Shown here piece after piece: positions 19,769 through 28,886 of a DNA stretch of 64,000 nucleotides; within the stretch, counting starts at the first letter, position 1, and every line of letters starts with the position of its first letter. Source of the stretch: Marinifaba aquimaris (GTDB lineage Bacteria; Pseudomonadota; Gammaproteobacteria; Enterobacterales; Alteromonadaceae); contig NZ_JABULX010000001.1 of NCBI RefSeq assembly GCF_013328345.1, positions 248,001-312,000 of the forward strand, written 5' to 3'. The translations under genes and the position numbers were made by a program. Below the pieces are notes generated by a model. The model ran no database searches. It had not been told where the DNA came from and was given only the letters and a program-made list of their open reading frames with translations.

Positions 19769-20134
19769 TTACAAAATGCCGAATTCTTTTAAAATCAATT
19801 CGGCTTTATTTTTATTAATCGGCTTTTTGATAAAGTCGATAGCCCCTAAGCTTTTAACTCTTTGCCTCGCTTCGGGCTGAATATCACCTGAAACCACTAT
19901 GACCATAGCGTTCAAGTCTTGAGATTTTATATTCGCTAAAGTTTCGAAGCCGTCCATCACAGGCATAGTCAAGTCGAGGAATACAACCTCTCCTTTACCT
20001 TCTTTTATGGCTTGAAGTGCCTCTTCTCCGTTGCAAGCGAAAGTGATATCTACGTCCCAGCCATCGGGTAGAGAGCGAGCCATTTGCTTTCGCGCAAAAT
20101 TAGAGTCATCACAAATTAAAACTGGAGTTGTCAT
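19769..20134 (-). CDS. stand-alone CheY-like response regulator
   Basis: Single receiver domain (121 residues) with no output domain. The acidic pocket is D9-D10, the phosphoacceptor D54 (VVFLDLTMP), the conserved Thr/Ser is in VVSGD, and the Lys is in FIKKP. It is the first gene of the CheY-CheC-GGDEF operon. No kinase is adjacent, so phosphorylation must come from elsewhere. Confidence 0.92.
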   Translation of the reverse strand: MTTPVLICDDSNFARKQMARSLPDGWDVDITFACNGEEALQAIKEGKGEVVFLDLTMPVMDGFETLANIKSQDLNAMVIVVSGDIQPEARQRVKSLGAIDFIKKPINKNKAELILKEFGIL

Positions 20135-20179
20135 AATCTCGATTCAAATTTAATAGTTGAGTAATATGCTTCGCAGAGC

Positions 20180-20198
20180 ATATCTAAGTGTTAGATAT
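20180..20198. promoter_or_regulatory. inverted repeat upstream of the CheY-CheC-GGDEF operon
   Basis: Perfect eight-base arms ATATCTAA and TTAGATAT separated by GTG, 46 bases upstream of the CheY-like start codon. The right arm overlaps a TATAAT on the plus strand. It could be an operator; this rests on symmetry alone. Confidence 0.3.
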
Positions 20199-20415
20199 AA
20201 TTAAAAATTTAGCAAACATGAACATCAAAGATAATTTATCTGACGTTATAAATTCAGTTTGTGATGATATATCGGCAATTGCAATAACTAAAAAGTTAAC
20301 AAACATTTCAAAGTGTTTATTTTTTAACCCGTATAAAAATGAACTATCTAGGTTTTGATTAGTCTCAATTAATTATTTATAAATCATATATCTAGCATTT
20401 TCATAGGTAATAAAT

Positions 20416-21255
20416 ATGGTCAACAACCAATCTCAATCATCGCTACTTATCCCTATCATCGCACTTGTTGCGGTCGTGGCCGGTCTCGTGTTTCTTTTCA
20501 TGCCAGAGAGTCAAACTGAACAAGCGCCAGTTGTAGTAGAAACCACTACCGAAATGGTCACTGAAACAGACATTGCCAAAGAGATACCAATAATTGAAGA
20601 GGTAGTCACTGAAACAACGGCTATTACAGAAACATTAACTGAAGTTGAAGTGGCTGTTCTGCCCGCTCCAAAGGAGCCTGCGCCCATCGAAATTCCTGAA
20701 CTAGAAGACAGCGACAGCTGGGTGCTTGAGAAAGTTAATCTCAGTAATACTGTATTAATTGAAGGAAGTGATTTACTCAGCCAGCTTGTTACTTTTATCC
20801 ATAACGCCGCTAAAGGTGAAGTTACATACAACCAGTTGCCTTTAAAACCGTTAACTTCATCATTTTCAGCAGTGGCAAAAAGCGATGATGAATACATCTT
20901 ATCGAGTGCTAACTACAGCCGCTATGACAACTATGTAAGTACCATTACTCAGTTACCCGCTGAAAAAATAGTTAAACTAATTGAATTAACTTCACCATTG
21001 ACAAAGCAAGCCTTAAATAGCCTGGGCGATGACAGTGCTAACTTTAATAGCGATTTAAAAGCCAGTTTAGATTTATTAATCGAAACACCCTTAGTTGTCG
21101 GTGACATTACACTCATCGCACCTTCTGCTATGTATCAATTCAAAGATCCTAAATTAGAGGCACTTGCCCCGATTCAAAAGCAACTCATCAGAACTGGCCC
21201 AACAAACCAAGAAAAATTGCAAAACTGGTTTAAGCAAATCAGAGCGCAACTGTAA
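20416..21255 (+). CDS. DUF3014 domain membrane-anchored protein
   Basis: Protein of unknown function with one N-terminal membrane helix (about residues 9-29), a Thr/Glu-rich linker (about 30-95) and a DUF3014 domain (about 98-275). Domain landmarks include a repeated ANYSRYDNYV segment and a C-terminal PIQKQLIRTGPTNQEKLQNW. The domain probably faces the periplasm. It is followed 90 bases later by the cis/trans isomerase gene on the same strand, which may share transcription. No role is established for the family. Confidence 0.85.
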   Translation: MVNNQSQSSLLIPIIALVAVVAGLVFLFMPESQTEQAPVVVETTTEMVTETDIAKEIPIIEEVVTETTAITETLTEVEVAVLPAPKEPAPIEIPELEDSDSWVLEKVNLSNTVLIEGSDLLSQLVTFIHNAAKGEVTYNQLPLKPLTSSFSAVAKSDDEYILSSANYSRYDNYVSTITQLPAEKIVKLIELTSPLTKQALNSLGDDSANFNSDLKASLDLLIETPLVVGDITLIAPSAMYQFKDPKLEALAPIQKQLIRTGPTNQEKLQNWFKQIRAQL

Positions 21256-21344
21256 TAAAAGTGGAGTGGAAGTTATCGCAGCAAACGCTAGGCTAAAATG
21301 GCTTACCTCATTATAATTAAGTCGTTTTTTGCAGGAGCTTTTGG

Positions 21345-23729
21345 ATGAAGTGGATGTCACACCGTTTAGTTTTTAGTGGCTTGTTAGTTTTTTTCATAAT
21401 TGGCTGTGCATCCATTGCACAAATTAACTTCGCCCATTTATACGGAGACAGTGAGCCCAAACAGCGACAAGTTGATACACTAGAGGCCAACAATGTGGAT
21501 TATTGGCAAGACGTGCAACCGGTTATTGAAAGCCGTTGTGTTGTATGCCACGCCTGCTATGACGCACCTTGCCAATTAAATATGAGCTCCATAGAAGGCA
21601 TTGAACGCGGTGCCACACCGGCTAAAGTCTATCAAGGCACACGAATCCTGCCAGCTCCCCTTACCCGCCTACATTTAGATGCTTTCACTCCTGCACAATG
21701 GCGTGAAAAAGGTTTTCATTCAGTGCTTAACGAGTATGCCTCTGCCGATGCTGAATTGGATGCAAGCCTGATTCATCAGATGATCGCCTTAAAAGAGCAA
21801 GGCTCCAGTTATGATAATGATGATTTAATCGATGAAGAAGAAATCGATTTAGACATAGATGCTAGTCATCAATGTGTGCAAGTTGAAAGTTTTCACAGCT
21901 ATGCAAATAAATACCCAGAAAGAGGAATGCCTTATGGTTTGCCGGCTATTTCATCTCAAGAGTTTAAACAAATATCAACTTGGCTAGAGCAAGGTGCACT
22001 TTATACTGCCAGACCGACTTTAGATATGGTTTATACCGACAGAGTGAAGCAGTGGGAGCAGTTTTTAAATCAAGACAGCATGAAGGCTCAACTCGTTAGC
22101 CGGTATATCTACGAGCACTTATTTTTAGGCCATTTGTATTTTGATGATTTAGCGCCGCAATTTTTTAAACTTGTTCGCTCTAAAACTAAAGCACCCGCGT
22201 CAATTGAAGTGATCGCTACTCGCCGACCTTATGACGACCCTAAAGTCGAGCGCGTTTATTATCGATTAGCGCCAGTTGTCGATGCTATCGTCAATAAAAC
22301 GCACATGCCATACGCTTTAAACCCTCAACGCAAAGCACTTTGGCAACAACTGTTTTTTGATACCGACTACTCTGTTACCCATCTGCCAAGCTACCAACCC
22401 GAAGTAGCAGCAAACCCGTTTGTCGCTTACGATCAGCTACCCATTAAATCGCGCTACAAATTTATGTTAGACGAAGCGCAATTTACCATCATGGGTTTTA
22501 TTAAAGGCCCAGTATGCCGTGGGCAAGTGGCATTAAATGTGATCAACGATCACTTCTGGGTTTATTTTACTGACCCCGACGTCAATCTTGCCAAAGAATA
22601 CAGCGATTTTTTGCTCAATAACCACGAATTACTAGAGCTACCAGCAACAAAAGAAAATATTTATTTACCGCTCACTAACTGGGTGAGTTATGCAGACCAA
22701 CAGCAAGCTTTTTTCAAAGCAAGGGATAATTTCTTCAGTCAAAAACAAGCTGAGAATATAGCAAACACAGGAAAAAGCCTTATCAACCTCAACGTTGTTT
22801 GGAATGGTGAGTTTGCAGAAACCAGTGACAAAAACGATAACGCGGCACTGACTATTTATCGCCACTACAACAGCGCGACGGTTGCAAAGGGTTTAGTAGG
22901 AGAAAAGCCTAAAACCAGTTGGCTAATTGGTTATACCCAACTAGAGCGTATACATTATTTACTGGTTGCTGGCTTTGATGTATTTGGCAATGCAGGCCAT
23001 CAATTACTATCGCGCGTATACATGGACTTTTTACGTATGGAGAGTGAGTCTAACTACTTACAGCTATTACCGAATCAAACTCGTGAGCAAGTTCGCCAAT
23101 ACTGGTATCGCGGCGCGAGTGATGAAGTTAATCGCTACATGCGTTTACCCAAGTTTGAAAGACAAGCCGAACCCGACATTAATTATGTCACGCACAGCCC
23201 AGCAGATGAACTCATTACTCTGTTAAAACAAAGGTTAGGTAGCGCCATTAATACAGACTTGTCATCAAATAATGTAGCCCACACCAGCTTAATACAATTA
23301 CAGCAATTACCTAGCGCTGCAATTAAGTTATTAAGTGAATACTCTATCTTGCAGGTTAATGACGATCCTGTACTTGGCACTCAGTATTACTCACTTCTGC
23401 GCAATAAAGCACACAGTAATATCACGTCTATTTTTAATGAGCAGAATAACCGCTTGCCAGATGAAGATACCGTCTCACTATTACCGGGTATTGTCGCCAG
23501 TTACCCCAATACTTTTTGGAGTATCGACTATCGACAATTATCAGCGTTTATTCAGGCCATTAACCAGCTTGAAGATGAAAGTGATTACCGTGATTTAATG
23601 GAAGATTATGGTATTCGACGCACGCACCCCGATTTTTGGGATTTTAGCGACGAATTACACCAAGATTTTTCGGTATTATCTCCGCACAATGCGGGTTGGT
23701 TAGACTTTAACCGCCTAGAAAACCGTTAA
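21345..23729 (+). CDS. cti: fatty acid cis/trans isomerase
   Basis: Periplasmic c-type heme enzyme that turns cis-unsaturated phospholipid acyl chains into trans forms, stiffening the membrane under solvent, heat or osmotic stress. A signal/anchor helix (about 6-25) precedes the heme-binding CVVCH motif near residue 64, in the family context CVVCHACYDAPCQL. The 794-residue length matches known Cti proteins. A GGAG site lies upstream of the ATG. Isomerisation needs no ATP and typically responds to membrane damage. Confidence 0.93.
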   Translation: MKWMSHRLVFSGLLVFFIIGCASIAQINFAHLYGDSEPKQRQVDTLEANNVDYWQDVQPVIESRCVVCHACYDAPCQLNMSSIEGIERGATPAKVYQGTRILPAPLTRLHLDAFTPAQWREKGFHSVLNEYASADAELDASLIHQMIALKEQGSSYDNDDLIDEEEIDLDIDASHQCVQVESFHSYANKYPERGMPYGLPAISSQEFKQISTWLEQGALYTARPTLDMVYTDRVKQWEQFLNQDSMKAQLVSRYIYEHLFLGHLYFDDLAPQFFKLVRSKTKAPASIEVIATRRPYDDPKVERVYYRLAPVVDAIVNKTHMPYALNPQRKALWQQLFFDTDYSVTHLPSYQPEVAANPFVAYDQLPIKSRYKFMLDEAQFTIMGFIKGPVCRGQVALNVINDHFWVYFTDPDVNLAKEYSDFLLNNHELLELPATKENIYLPLTNWVSYADQQQAFFKARDNFFSQKQAENIANTGKSLINLNVVWNGEFAETSDKNDNAALTIYRHYNSATVAKGLVGEKPKTSWLIGYTQLERIHYLLVAGFDVFGNAGHQLLSRVYMDFLRMESESNYLQLLPNQTREQVRQYWYRGASDEVNRYMRLPKFERQAEPDINYVTHSPADELITLLKQRLGSAINTDLSSNNVAHTSLIQLQQLPSAAIKLLSEYSILQVNDDPVLGTQYYSLLRNKAHSNITSIFNEQNNRLPDEDTVSLLPGIVASYPNTFWSIDYRQLSAFIQAINQLEDESDYRDLMEDYGIRRTHPDFWDFSDELHQDFSVLSPHNAGWLDFNRLENR

Positions 23730-23806
23730 AGTCTTGATGAAGAAAAGCTTTCTATTTTTGTTAAAGCCGCTAATCTATAGCTAATTGTAATATTTATAAG
23801 AACTAT

Positions 23807-25000
23807 ATGGCTAAAGTTACAATCTCACGTCTTGCTCAGCTGCCTGATAGAACCCGTATTACGCGTTATCAGAAAAACCCCGAGCTTGGCCCTAATCTGC
23901 TGTTTTTTAGTGGTGGCACGGCGCTTAATCAATTTAGCCAATTATTAAAAACTTATACACACAACAGCGTTCACCTTGTTACGCCTTTTGACTCAGGTGG
24001 CAGCTCAGCTAAATTACGTGAAACATTTGATATGCCGGCAGTAGGCGATTTACGCAATCGTTTAATGGCACTGGCCGACAATTCTTTGCTGGGCCATGCA
24101 AGTGTTAAGTACCTGTTTAGCTATCGCTTTGACCCAGAGCAATCACAAGACTATTTAAAAAGCCGACTAGAAGGTATTGCCAGCGGCCGAGATATATTGA
24201 TCAGTGATATTGCGCCTAAAATGCGCAAAGTGATCACGCAGCACTTGAACGACTTTTTACAGCACATGCCTGGGCACTTTGATTTAAGAGGTGCCAGTAT
24301 CGGTAATTTAGTATTAACTGGTGGCTACCTAGCCAATGATAGAAAGCTCGGAGCCGTCCTTAGGCAATTTACCAAACTTGCCAATGTACTGGGTACTGTA
24401 CGATTAATTACTACAGCCGACCTGCATTTAGCTGCTTACCTACAAAATGGCCAAGAAATCATTGGCCAGCACAATCTAACAGGCAAAGAAGTATCCCCGA
24501 TTGTCAGTCCGATTGAAAATGTCGAGCTCGTTTCATCACTCACTCAAGGTGAAACGGTTCAAACCCAGCTAGATGTAAAGAATAAAAAGTTAGTTGAAAA
24601 AGCCGAGCTCATTATTTACCCACCAGGGAGTTTTTATTCGAGCCTTATCGCTAACTTATTGCCGTATGGCGTTTCACAAGCCATTGTAAACAATGGGAAT
24701 GCCAAAGTGTTTATTCCTAATTTAGGAAATGATCCTGAAACTTTAGGTTTAACGCTTGAAGATATGATCACACGATTATTGACCGCAATGCAGTCGAAAC
24801 TCGATAAACCCGCTCAGAATAATCAGTTGATCAGCTTTGTTTTACTCGATAGTAAATACGGTGAATACCCTGGCGGTATCCCCAGAAAGGCACTGAAAGA
24901 TTACGGTATCAAATTAATTGATACTCGATTAATCAGAGATCCAGATTCACAAAAGTACGACAACGATTTACTCGTTGCCGCACTGTTGTCACTAACCTAA
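23807..25000 (+). CDS. CofD/YvcK-like protein
   Basis: Predicted nucleotide- or phospho-ligand-binding protein of the CofD/YvcK fold (397 residues). The family hallmarks are an N-terminal FFSGGTALNQFS loop, a TPFDSGGSSAKLRE segment and a GNLVLTGGYL segment. The length and sequence recall the CofD-like component annotated in 'GAK system' loci, but the usual GAK partners (ATP-grasp and amphi-Trp proteins) are not in this window. A true F420-pathway CofD is unlikely because no other F420 gene is present. It follows cti after 77 bases. Confidence 0.75.
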   Translation: MAKVTISRLAQLPDRTRITRYQKNPELGPNLLFFSGGTALNQFSQLLKTYTHNSVHLVTPFDSGGSSAKLRETFDMPAVGDLRNRLMALADNSLLGHASVKYLFSYRFDPEQSQDYLKSRLEGIASGRDILISDIAPKMRKVITQHLNDFLQHMPGHFDLRGASIGNLVLTGGYLANDRKLGAVLRQFTKLANVLGTVRLITTADLHLAAYLQNGQEIIGQHNLTGKEVSPIVSPIENVELVSSLTQGETVQTQLDVKNKKLVEKAELIIYPPGSFYSSLIANLLPYGVSQAIVNNGNAKVFIPNLGNDPETLGLTLEDMITRLLTAMQSKLDKPAQNNQLISFVLLDSKYGEYPGGIPRKALKDYGIKLIDTRLIRDPDSQKYDNDLLVAALLSLT

Positions 25001-25016
25001 TAGTTCAAATCAAGCC

Positions 25017-25139
25017 TTACTCAATTTCAAACACTGATAACGGTGGTGTTGGCTCATCATTTTCGTGATCACCCACAATATAAATTAAATCGTCAGCGAT
25101 ATAAAAATCACTTGGGCTGGCAATTAACTCAGGGTCTAA
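25017..25139 (-). pseudogene. displaced C-terminal end of the SdiA-regulated-type lipoprotein
   Basis: Immediately after the TAG that ends the upstream frame, a different minus-strand frame continues as clear protein for 40 codons to TAA at 25017-25019. It starts LDPELIASPSDFYIADD and ends PPLSVFEIE. Adding one T to the GATTAG stretch would join the two frames as VFDLDPEL. The most likely explanation is a one-base deletion in the genome, or a sequencing error in the T-run. Confidence 0.75.
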
Positions 25140-26635
25140 TCAAATACTGCCAGAATTTCACCCGCCATGTTAATTTGCAATAACTTGGTATAACGCTCTG
25201 AAATAACAAAAATATCACCTTGATAAAATTGCACACCCTGAGCATCATATTCATAAATACTGCCCTCAACTTCATCAAAATAACTCAGAGATGTTTGGCT
25301 GACGACATTAAATGCGCTATCGACAACAATAAGCTGATCAACTTCGTTTTCATTGTCGGAATCAGATACAAAGAAAAACTGCTGGCTAGCATCATCAAAA
25401 GCCATCCCCGAGAAAGATAATGCATCACCTTGCTCATCTGTAGCCGTTACAAAATGTTCAGCATAGAGCGAATAGACACCATCGGTGCGCCTAAACTCCC
25501 CTACTAACCCTGCATCGGTTAAGGCAAAAAAGATCTCATCACCGCCCACAATCGCTTCAGTACAGCCCTGATTACAATTAATCGACTCAAATACTAAGTC
25601 GACTTGCTCTAGTAGGTTGAGTTCGGCATCAAGAATGAAGGTTTCCGCTTGGTCAGTAATGACATACCAACCGCCATCAGTTTGCTGCCAAAGGCCAGAA
25701 GGCTGTTTAATGCTATCGGGCATGGCAACTTGAGCAACTAAATCAAGTTCACCATTATCTTCAATTGGACCTTGCCCCAATAGCTCAGAGCGATCGGCCA
25801 CAACAAAAATATTATTTTCTTGGGCATTGGTGCTGACCACGACTTCGACATCTGGCATTAAACTGACATCAGTAAACTCAACCCCTTCAAAACCTGCTAA
25901 ATACCAAGATTTTTGATGCTCAATGACCAAGTTTTCGCCGTAATTAACGTGATAATGCATAACGTTAAACCCCGTAGAGTCTTGACCTAATAACACTAAG
26001 CTTTCTTCTTGAATGGCTAAACCGTAAATAGCCATGTCTCCGATTAAGTCAAACGAAAGGGTTATCTCAGTATCAGTATCAAAAAAAACCAACTGATGCG
26101 CATTACTGTCATAAAGCCAAGCAAAGTTACCCACCTCAGGTACCGCAAGCTCGGTCAAGCTCGCCGATTCAAAACTAAAATTTACATGAGTTTGATTGAC
26201 CTGATCGACAATATCGAGCCCATCACCACCGGTTACGTACCAATAAACATCTTCTTGGCGCTCCACATCTACTGCATTGAGAACATCGCTTTGGGTATCA
26301 AAGCTCTGATAAAACAACTCCATAGACGCTGCATCAATTGCTCCATATTCAATACCTTGTTGAAAAACATCCACATCGGGTGCATTGACATCGAGACTAG
26401 TGACTTGAGTTATAGGCATCTCACCTGTGGGATAAGTTACATAGAGTGCAACAGGAAAGTCTTCAACCAACTCTTGCTCTAAATTAGGTGCAACTAATTC
26501 TATTTGTCCAACTGGGGTTGGTGTTGGTTCAGGCGTAGGGGTTTTATTTTTATTGTTGTTATTATCACTTCCACCACAGGCAGCTAAGGCAAATGTTAAA
26601 GCTAAAGCAACAGCAGTTTTTGAGAATTTCATCAT
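25136..26635 (-). CDS. SdiA-regulated (YjiK-like) type lipoprotein, C-terminus frameshifted
   Basis: Secreted lipoprotein of 499 residues with a lipobox LAACGG and a Pro/Thr/Asn-rich linker after it. The C-terminal half (from about residue 300) has the look of SdiA-regulated/YjiK-type propellers: KQPSGLWQQTDGGWYVITD, FSGMAFDDASQQFFFVSDSD and GVQFYQGDIFVISERY. The usual closing strand is missing from this frame but is found intact in the next one (25017-25139). A shortened protein may still be made. It is followed tail-to-tail by the CofD-like gene. Function of the family is unknown. Confidence 0.78.
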   Translation of the reverse strand: MMKFSKTAVALALTFALAACGGSDNNNNKNKTPTPEPTPTPVGQIELVAPNLEQELVEDFPVALYVTYPTGEMPITQVTSLDVNAPDVDVFQQGIEYGAIDAASMELFYQSFDTQSDVLNAVDVERQEDVYWYVTGGDGLDIVDQVNQTHVNFSFESASLTELAVPEVGNFAWLYDSNAHQLVFFDTDTEITLSFDLIGDMAIYGLAIQEESLVLLGQDSTGFNVMHYHVNYGENLVIEHQKSWYLAGFEGVEFTDVSLMPDVEVVVSTNAQENNIFVVADRSELLGQGPIEDNGELDLVAQVAMPDSIKQPSGLWQQTDGGWYVITDQAETFILDAELNLLEQVDLVFESINCNQGCTEAIVGGDEIFFALTDAGLVGEFRRTDGVYSLYAEHFVTATDEQGDALSFSGMAFDDASQQFFFVSDSDNENEVDQLIVVDSAFNVVSQTSLSYFDEVEGSIYEYDAQGVQFYQGDIFVISERYTKLLQINMAGEILAVFD

Positions 26636-26718
26636 GGGCTCCTTTAAAGACGTTACTCAAAATCGAGATAAAGCTTAAAGAAGTGAATGTCGATAAAGTG
26701 TCGACTACTCATAAGAAA

Positions 26719-26740
26719 ATGCCTGAGCTTAGTCAGGCAT
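26719..26740 (-). terminator. hairpin after the delta-60 repeat protein gene
   Basis: Perfect eight-base stem ATGCCTGA / TCAGGCAT with a six-base loop. The minus-strand sequence beyond it is T-rich but interrupted (TTTTCTTAT). It separates the two secreted-protein genes. Confidence 0.6.
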
Positions 26741-26753
26741 TATTATTGGCCGA

Positions 26754-28496
26754 TTAAACCTTTTTCCGGCGTATTGTTATGAAAGCAAATAATGCGAGTA
26801 GGTTCCATAAGTTAACCAAGCCACCACCCGAAGAACCAGAACTCGTTGCTCGAGCTGTATCTCTACTATCGGAGCTGCTCTGCGTCTCACTCTCTGTAGC
26901 TGTTTCAGACTCAGTTGCTGTTGTGGTGTCAGTTGTAGTTTCTGTCTCTGATTCGGTTTGTGTTTCCTGCTCGGGTTGCTGCACAGTCACACTCCAAAAA
27001 TCAGTTGTTGCCTCATCGCCAAAACGAATAATACTGGTTTGGCTGGCAAAATAATCATCGCGGCTAATGTGACGAACACATAAATAATCGCCTGTATTAA
27101 CGGAAATACTTTGCGACCAAGTTTGTAAGTCAGCACTACAACTGGCTGTGCTACTAGTTGAAATCTCACCTAAATCAACAGAGGCTTGCCAGCTACCCGA
27201 AATTTCAGATTGAATTTGTACTGGCTCTGACGTAATCAGTGTATTTAATTCAACATCTTCTTGGTAAGTAAATGAAATACCTTCAAGTACAGCCTGTGTT
27301 GAGCCATCGCTGGCAATGCCATTAAATTTAAGCAATCTAACCGTACCGCCATATTGACCAGCCATGATCAATTGATTGTTATAACTTGTGATCATTTCAC
27401 CAATTGGGTACATATTGGCAAAATAATCATCAAGATCGGCAGGCTCAGTTAAATCAGCGACATAGTTGGCATTACCATCAAAAACACGCATATAAGGAGC
27501 TTCAGTACCGATAAATGGTTTGCCATAAACGACAAATAAACCATTATCTAAAACCGTGCTTGCATAAAAAATATCTCTATGATCAATACCAGGTAAAGCA
27601 TCATATCTTTCGATTAAATCACCCGATGTCATTGCAGTTAATACTAAACCTGGGGTATGTGAGGTACTGCCACCAAAACCGGTTGCTAACATCACACCTT
27701 GTTCATTAATAGCTAGATCGTAAAGCGTACCTAAGCTTTGCTCACCATGAGTAAAATGTGAGCCAAACACCAAATTACCGTTAGTATCAAACTTATATAA
27801 ACTTGGGTTATTTAATCCGGCACCAGCAACATAAATAGCATCTTGATAAGCAACAATCGCCATACCCTTACCTGAATCAGGGTAACCGTCAGCGGCGAGT
27901 TCTAAAACCGCTAAACCATTATCACCAAAACTGTTGTCGTATTGACCCGTTAAATCCATTTTCGCTAAAAAGAAATCATCAAAACCAGCATGACCATCAA
28001 CCTCGCCGGTAAAATAAAGCGCATCTTGATAAATGGCGAGATCGTTAATTTCATTACCAATAGGGTCAAGCTGAAAAGTATAAACACCGTTATCAGCAAA
28101 ATCGGTATTAGCAGTACCATCGGCATTAAAGCTATAGATATAACTAGCAATTGGCCCTTGAATGCTGACAAAAATCAGACCGCTATCGTCAGCAACTTCC
28201 ATACCGCTAATGACTTGCATATGCCCCAAATCTGCTGTGGCTTCAAAACCCGCGATTGGCTGACCCGATTGGTCAAATTTAACCAGCGTCATTACCCCTT
28301 TTTGGGTATCAGTGGCGTATAAAATAGTGCCGTCAGCTAAAACCTCAATGGCCTGTGAGTCTTGAGCCGTAATTCCCTCGATAGTGGCAATACCTTGATC
28401 GCCAAACGAAGTATCTAATGAAAGGCCAGCATTGGCGATAAATGAAGTACCCGCCAAAGCCACACCGGCCGCGAGAATAGATGTGTAGTGTTTCAT
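26754..28496 (-). CDS. delta-60 repeat protein with GlyGly-CTERM anchor
   Basis: Exported protein of about 580 residues. The start is taken as the ATG at 28494-28496 because it gives a standard signal peptide MKHYTSILAAGVALAGT; an upstream frame extension of 21 codons lacks such features. The N-terminal half has delta-60-like propeller repeats (LDTSFGDQGIATI, FVLADGTILY-type units). A Thr/Glu/Ser-rich linker follows, and the C-terminus has the GlyGly-CTERM plan: SSGGG, a hydrophobic helix, then RRKKV. That signal is processed by rhombosortase in hosts with type II secretion. The ligand or role is unknown. Confidence 0.8.
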   Translation of the reverse strand: MKHYTSILAAGVALAGTSFIANAGLSLDTSFGDQGIATIEGITAQDSQAIEVLADGTILYATDTQKGVMTLVKFDQSGQPIAGFEATADLGHMQVISGMEVADDSGLIFVSIQGPIASYIYSFNADGTANTDFADNGVYTFQLDPIGNEINDLAIYQDALYFTGEVDGHAGFDDFFLAKMDLTGQYDNSFGDNGLAVLELAADGYPDSGKGMAIVAYQDAIYVAGAGLNNPSLYKFDTNGNLVFGSHFTHGEQSLGTLYDLAINEQGVMLATGFGGSTSHTPGLVLTAMTSGDLIERYDALPGIDHRDIFYASTVLDNGLFVVYGKPFIGTEAPYMRVFDGNANYVADLTEPADLDDYFANMYPIGEMITSYNNQLIMAGQYGGTVRLLKFNGIASDGSTQAVLEGISFTYQEDVELNTLITSEPVQIQSEISGSWQASVDLGEISTSSTASCSADLQTWSQSISVNTGDYLCVRHISRDDYFASQTSIIRFGDEATTDFWSVTVQQPEQETQTESETETTTDTTTATESETATESETQSSSDSRDTARATSSGSSGGGLVNLWNLLALFAFITIRRKKV

Positions 28497-28717
28497 ATGT
28501 ACCCTGTTATTATTTTTTATTCCGTTATTACTTTCTTGCTGTTTACCTGCATGTTGCAACTAACAGCTTTGTCGTTAAAACCCTATCCAATCTCCTTAAC
28601 AAAGAGGAACAAGCTCCCTCCAACAGAGTTTTAACAATCGAATAACTTATAAAAAATAAACAATAGAAAATGTTAATTGCTTCACAGGTTTGTTTAACGG
28701 ATAAGTTAATTAAATAA

Positions 28718-28755
28718 CAAAAAGCCCCGTTAGCTTTCACTAACGGGGCTTTTTA
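28718..28755. terminator. terminator of purL
   Basis: Perfect stem GCCCCGTTA / TAACGGGGC with an eight-base loop, flanked by A5 and T5, about 130 bases beyond the purL stop on the minus strand. Confidence 0.9.
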
Positions 28756-28777
28756 AATCTTGCTTGTTAATCAAGTA

Positions 28778-28878
28778 GTTGGCGTTTAGACAAAGCCGTC
28801 GAGTTTTGAGACCCTAGGCGCGTAGCTTGCCTACGTAACTAGGGCGATAAACGACGACAATGCCGTATAAACGTCAAA
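28778..28878. repeat. ~100 bp imperfect palindromic element after purL
   Basis: The left side (TTGGCGTTTAGAC..CGTCGAG..GACCCTAG) and right side (CTAGGGCGATAA..GACGACA..GTATAAACGTCAA) are inverted copies that differ at scattered positions. They meet at an inner CCCTAG..CTAGGG hairpin (28812-28844). The element could fold as one long stem. It resembles a REP/BIME-like or MITE-like intergenic element; no second copy was seen in this window. Confidence 0.65.
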
Positions 28879-28886
28879 TACGACGA

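Noticed and set aside
20218-20358. 46-residue plus-strand frame starting MNIKDNLSDVINSV
   Set aside because: No Shine-Dalgarno, AT-rich sequence, and it occupies the shared upstream region of two divergent units; chance is more likely.
23807-25000. F420 biosynthesis gene cofD
   Set aside because: No cofC, cofE, cofG or cofH nearby and the motifs fit the broader CofD/YvcK-like group better.
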